From NCBI GenBank assembly GCA_016783105.1, contig JADHXF010000023.1:1-22893 (forward strand): 22,893 nucleotides of DNA. The letters run 5' to 3'. Below the pieces are notes generated by a model. That model was not told the origin of the DNA and ran no database searches. It saw only the letters and a list, made by a program, of their open reading frames with translations. This document shows, in pieces, positions 20,201 to 22,893 of this stretch (its first letter is position 1; each line of letters opens with the position of its first letter). The translations under genes and the position numbers were made by a program. The DNA is from Dehalococcoidales bacterium. GTDB lineage: Bacteria; Chloroflexota; Dehalococcoidia; Dehalococcoidales; RBG-16-60-22.

Positions 20201-21940
20201 ATGTTCCTGATTCGCCGGGTCTACGATAATATCACCCCCGCCAATGAAGAAGCCATAGCACAGGTACAGAATATTCTGCGGTCTCAGTTTCCCAGATTAC
20301 TAAATAGAACCGTTGCCAAACTGCCCGAGCAGCTCCGCAACCCGATGAAGTACCGTTTTCGTGCCATAATCTTTGTTGCCGAGGGTTTAAAAGGGCATAT
20401 TGATGGCTTTGCCCTTCTTTTCCACGAGCCTTTTCTAAAATTCTGTTACCTTGATTATATTTCCACCACCAGACAAAAGACGGGCGGGGGTATCGGTGGC
20501 GCTCTCTACGAGAGGGTGCGGGAGGAAGCGCTTGACCTGGGTACTATCGGCCTTTTCTTTGAATGTCTGCCTGATGACCCGCAGTTAAACCGTAATCCTG
20601 AAACCAGAAAGCAGAACGCAGCCCGGCTGCGCTTCTACGAAAGATACGGCGCCCGCCCCATTGTGAACACTGCCTATGAGACTCCTCTCAAACCCGGTGA
20701 TGATAATCCGCCTTATCTGGTCTATGACGACCTGGGACAGGATATAAGGTTGCCGCATGATACCGCCCGGGAGATTGTCCGCGCCATACTGGAACGCAAG
20801 TACAAGGGCGTATGCCCCCGTGACTATGTTGAAATGGTGGTTGACTCCTTCAAAGACGACCCGGTGCGCCTGAGAGAGCCCAGGTATGTGAAAAAAGCCC
20901 CGGCGCCAGTGAAGCATACCTTACCGCTTGACAAGCGTATCATGCTGGTCATCAATGACCGCCACGGCATTCACCATGTGGAAGAGCGCGGTTACGTTGA
21001 ATCCCCGGTGAGGATAGACTCGGTTTTGCAGGAGCTTGATAAGACCGAGCTATTTCACAAGGTGGCTCCCCGGCATTTCTCGGAGAAGTACATTAAAGCA
21101 GTCCATAAGGCAAGGTTTGTTGACTATCTGAGAAACGTCTGTGCCAGTCTTGAACCCGGAACATCTGTCTACCCTTACGTCTTCCCGGTACGCAACCGGA
21201 CTCGCCCACCGAAGGCGCTGCCAATACGCGCCGGGTATTACTGCATTGATACGTTTACCCCAATCAACGGCAATGCTTATCTGGCGGCTAAAAGGGCGGT
21301 GGACTGCGCACTGACCGCGGCGAAAAAGCTCCTTGAAGGCTATCGCCTGGCTTATGCCCTGGTGAGGCCGCCCGGGCACCATGCCGAGCCCAGCTCCTTT
21401 GGCGGCTTTTGCTATTTCAATTCCGCCGCCGTTGCTGCCGAGCATCTGAGCCATTACGGTAAAATTGCCATTCTTGATGTTGACTATCATCACGGTAACG
21501 GCCAGCAGGAGATATTCTATGAACGTTCTGATGTGCTGACCATATCCATTCACGGTCATCCCAGCTTCGCATATCCTTATTTCAGCGGCTTTGTCAGCGA
21601 AAGGGGAAGAGGGACGGGTCTGGGTTACAATATAAATATTCCCCTACCGGAAAATGTTGATGGCGAGGTTTATCGAAACGTCCTCCGGGACGCGCTGAAG
21701 CGTGTTACCAGGTTCGGCCCCAGATTCCTAGTCGTCGCTCTGGGGCTAGACACAGCCAAAGAAGACCCGACCGGTAGCTGGAGCCTGGTAGCTGAAGACT
21801 TCGAATCTATCGGGAAAATGATCGGCCCGCTCAGGTTACCCACGCTTGTCGTTCAGGAAGGCGGGTATGATACCCGGGTACTCGGCGTTAATGCACAACG
21901 CTTCTTTAACGGGTTGTGGTCAGGCTCTTACTCATCGTAA
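20201..21940 (+). CDS. GNAT-HDAC fusion: acetyltransferase domain plus acetylpolyamine-amidohydrolase-like deacetylase domain
   Basis: 579 residues; ATG preceded by GAGAGAGG about 8 nt upstream. Residues about 1-200 are GNAT-like: the acetyl-CoA loop is RQKTGGGIGGAL (91-102) and a later part reads NAARLRFYERYGARP. Residues about 245-579 are a class II-type histone deacetylase/acetylpolyamine amidohydrolase fold. Its metal site is complete: catalytic His393-His394 in RPPGHHAE, zinc ligands Asp428 and His430 in DVDYHHGNG, third ligand Asp517 in GLDTAKEDP, and catalytic Tyr556 in EGGYDT. One polypeptide thus carries a domain that adds acetyl and one that removes it. It is the last gene of the kamA operon. 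The substrate is probably a small amine rather than a histone; this is inferred from context. Confidence 0.9.
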   Translation: MFLIRRVYDNITPANEEAIAQVQNILRSQFPRLLNRTVAKLPEQLRNPMKYRFRAIIFVAEGLKGHIDGFALLFHEPFLKFCYLDYISTTRQKTGGGIGGALYERVREEALDLGTIGLFFECLPDDPQLNRNPETRKQNAARLRFYERYGARPIVNTAYETPLKPGDDNPPYLVYDDLGQDIRLPHDTAREIVRAILERKYKGVCPRDYVEMVVDSFKDDPVRLREPRYVKKAPAPVKHTLPLDKRIMLVINDRHGIHHVEERGYVESPVRIDSVLQELDKTELFHKVAPRHFSEKYIKAVHKARFVDYLRNVCASLEPGTSVYPYVFPVRNRTRPPKALPIRAGYYCIDTFTPINGNAYLAAKRAVDCALTAAKKLLEGYRLAYALVRPPGHHAEPSSFGGFCYFNSAAVAAEHLSHYGKIAILDVDYHHGNGQQEIFYERSDVLTISIHGHPSFAYPYFSGFVSERGRGTGLGYNINIPLPENVDGEVYRNVLRDALKRVTRFGPRFLVVALGLDTAKEDPTGSWSLVAEDFESIGKMIGPLRLPTLVVQEGGYDTRVLGVNAQRFFNGLWSGSYSS

Positions 21941-21980
21941 AAACTGCAAAGGTTGGTTAATAAAGCCCATAGCCTTCCTC

Positions 21981-22007
21981 ATTGCACGATTGTCTGAATT
22001 GTGCAAT
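21981..22007 (+). terminator. Hairpin downstream of the kamA operon
   Basis: ATTGCACGATT (21981-21991) pairs with AATTGTGCAAT (21997-22007) over 11 positions including one G-U, with loop GTCTG. It lies 41 nt after the last stop. The T-run expected of a strong terminator is missing, so function is uncertain. Confidence 0.45.
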
Positions 22008-22016
22008 TAATACGTA

Positions 22017-22048
22017 AGGGGGCTAGAAATAAACCAAGCTAGTCCCCT
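22017..22048. terminator. Second hairpin between convergent genes
   Basis: AGGGGGCTAG (22017-22026) pairs with CTAGTCCCCT (22039-22048), one G-U, around a 12-nt A-rich loop. It lies between the kamA operon and the convergent recombinase remnant and could act in either direction; on the minus strand it is followed by TTACG only. Confidence 0.4.
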
Positions 22049-22061
22049 ATCGACTTAACCT

Positions 22062-22340
22062 TTATCCTCGTAGGTTCAAACGATCCAGTGGTGAGAACCC
22101 CTGATGCTGTATTACTACATGATTTGCTGCCAGATTCGCGTAATGTCTTACCATTTCCAAATTTGAATGTCCAAGTATCCGCTGCAAGCTGAACACATCG
22201 CCGCCGTTTACCAGAAATCTGGTAGCAAAAGTACGCCGACAAAGATGAACGTGAAGGCGACGGACTCCGGACTTTTCAGAAAGTCTGGTAAACATCAGTT
22301 TCACACTGTTGGCTGATAGAAGAGTGCCACTTAATGGCCG
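22062..22340 (-). pseudogene. Tyrosine recombinase/integrase remnant (C-terminal catalytic part)
   Basis: The minus-strand frame from 22340 reads PLSGTLLSANSVKLMFTRLSEKSGVRR..., the usual run-up to the catalytic core. It then shows HLCRRTFATRFL (HxxR motif), LQRILGHSNLEM (second His) and VRHYANLA (Tyr nucleophile), before a C-terminal tail. A stop codon precedes this segment at about 22341-22343, and the N-terminal two thirds of a recombinase are absent or frame-shifted. A GTG at 22302-22304 could start an 80-residue fragment, but that would lack the first catalytic Arg and the DNA-binding domain. It differs in sequence from the integrase stub at 10802-11158, so it marks a separate mobile-element event. 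Confidence 0.75.
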
Positions 22341-22482
22341 TCAAAGTAATACGCTGCTACATATTTAGCCCGGTTTCCCGTTTCATCGAGCAACCGACAT
22401 CGCCAGGTATCATGCCTGAAAATCGGGTGTGATATTATTTAGTTAAAGTGGAAAAACAGACGCCTAAGGAGGAAAATAAAAA

Positions 22483-22668
22483 CTAAGAATCGATAGCCAA
22501 TTTACCTGCCTTAGCGCGGTTCTCCTTCTTTCCCTCGTGTATCAGTATACTTACAGCCTCAGGGCCAACCGTAAAGTTTTTACATACTGCATCAGTGATG
22601 TCTTTTACAAGCCCTCTTTTCTGGTCAACAGTTCTACCTTCGTCTGCTTCTATAATTACAAGCGGCAT
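22483..22668 (-). CDS. 4-oxalocrotonate tautomerase-like protein
   Basis: 61 codons; ATG preceded by AAGGAGGAGAAAT, an excellent ribosome site. After Met removal the protein begins with Pro1, the general base of the tautomerase superfamily, and has Arg11 in DEGRTVDQKR at the family position. The canonical Arg39 position is Ser here (AVSILIHE), so it departs from the archetypal enzyme that isomerises 2-hydroxymuconate. The 60-residue mature length is standard for the small 4-OT subunit, which works as a hexamer or dimer. No aromatic-degradation genes adjoin it. It is a free-standing gene between the recombinase remnant and an IS-like end. Substrate unknown. Confidence 0.88.
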   Translation of the reverse strand: MPLVIIEADEGRTVDQKRGLVKDITDAVCKNFTVGPEAVSILIHEGKKENRAKAGKLAIDS

Positions 22669-22768
22669 ATTTCTCCTCCTTAATAAGATTGGTCAAGTAT
22701 AACATACAAGTTCCGCATGCAACAGCAGTATCAAAATAAAGAAAAGTATGAAACTGCGGATTCCGCCG

Positions 22769-22822
22769 AAATCGGCCACGTGTCCGCTCCAAATCGGCCG
22801 CTTGTCCAGGCAAATCGGCCAC
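22769..22822. repeat. Three spaced copies of AAATCGGCCRC, possible IS21-type end
   Basis: AAATCGGCCAC at 22769-22779, AAATCGGCCGC at 22791-22801 and AAATCGGCCAC at 22812-22822, spaced 22 and 21 nt. Multiple short repeats near a terminus are a known feature of IS21-family elements, and GGCCGATTT-type repeats fit that style. No istA or istB reaches into the window, so the element, if real, lies to the right. Confidence 0.45.
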
Positions 22823-22893
22823 CCTGTAAAAAGGGTTCAGGGAGTGGCGCGGGGATGCCCATAGTCTAACTCATTTTACCGTCATCGGCAACT

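Noticed and set aside
22634..22822. 62-codon minus-strand frame at the right edge
   Set aside because: It overlaps the start and ribosome site of the tautomerase gene and the repeat array; its translation is repeat-derived.

Overview
The window looks like a piece of a Chloroflexota chromosome, most probably a Dehalococcoidia-type anaerobe. That placement is an inference from overall gene style: a large Mfd, a TRAP lipoprotein with a Pro-Ala linker, lysine 2,3-aminomutase, and degraded tyrosine integrases ending in a tRNA. No taxonomic marker such as rRNA is present. Housekeeping genes (proB, mfd) sit beside accessory segments with many mobile-DNA scars.

Layout. (1) 1-2361, minus strand: proB, a 91-aa hypothetical gene and a DNA methyltransferase that runs off the left edge. 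(2) 2573-6040: mfd, followed by an AT-rich small membrane-protein gene (6092-6580) and a clear intrinsic terminator. (3) 6581-11158: a segment bounded by two 3' tRNA-Lys fragments in the same orientation (about 6945 and 11096). It holds a complete TRAP transporter (dctP-dctQ-dctM) and the C-terminal stub of a tyrosine integrase. (4) 10744-13541: a stretch bracketed by an imperfect pair of inverted repeats resembling insertion-sequence ends. It contains a minus-strand set (245-aa, 22-aa and 100-aa products) and a small winged-helix regulator gene. (5) 13703-21940: a divergent locus. On the minus strand a second winged-helix regulator is followed by an MFS transporter with an unusual ~240-residue C-terminal extension. 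On the plus strand a tightly packed operon encodes a lysine 2,3-aminomutase, two ATP-grasp ligases, a GNAT acetyltransferase and a GNAT-HDAC fusion. (6) 21941-22893: hairpins, a decayed tyrosine recombinase, a 4-oxalocrotonate tautomerase-like gene and repeats resembling an IS21-type end.

The most interesting unit is region 5. The aminomutase keeps the residues that bind lysine in the characterised enzyme, at exactly the same mutual spacing, so beta-lysine is the likely first product. Two peptide-bond-forming type ligases, two acetyltransferase domains and a deacetylase domain then suggest a beta-lysine-derived small molecule, perhaps made with reversible N-acetylation and moved by the divergent MFS protein. 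The shared intergenic region carries near-consensus promoters in both directions and a perfect 16-bp palindrome at the predicted start of the plus-strand operon, consistent with control by the adjacent regulator. The product and its purpose cannot be read from sequence.
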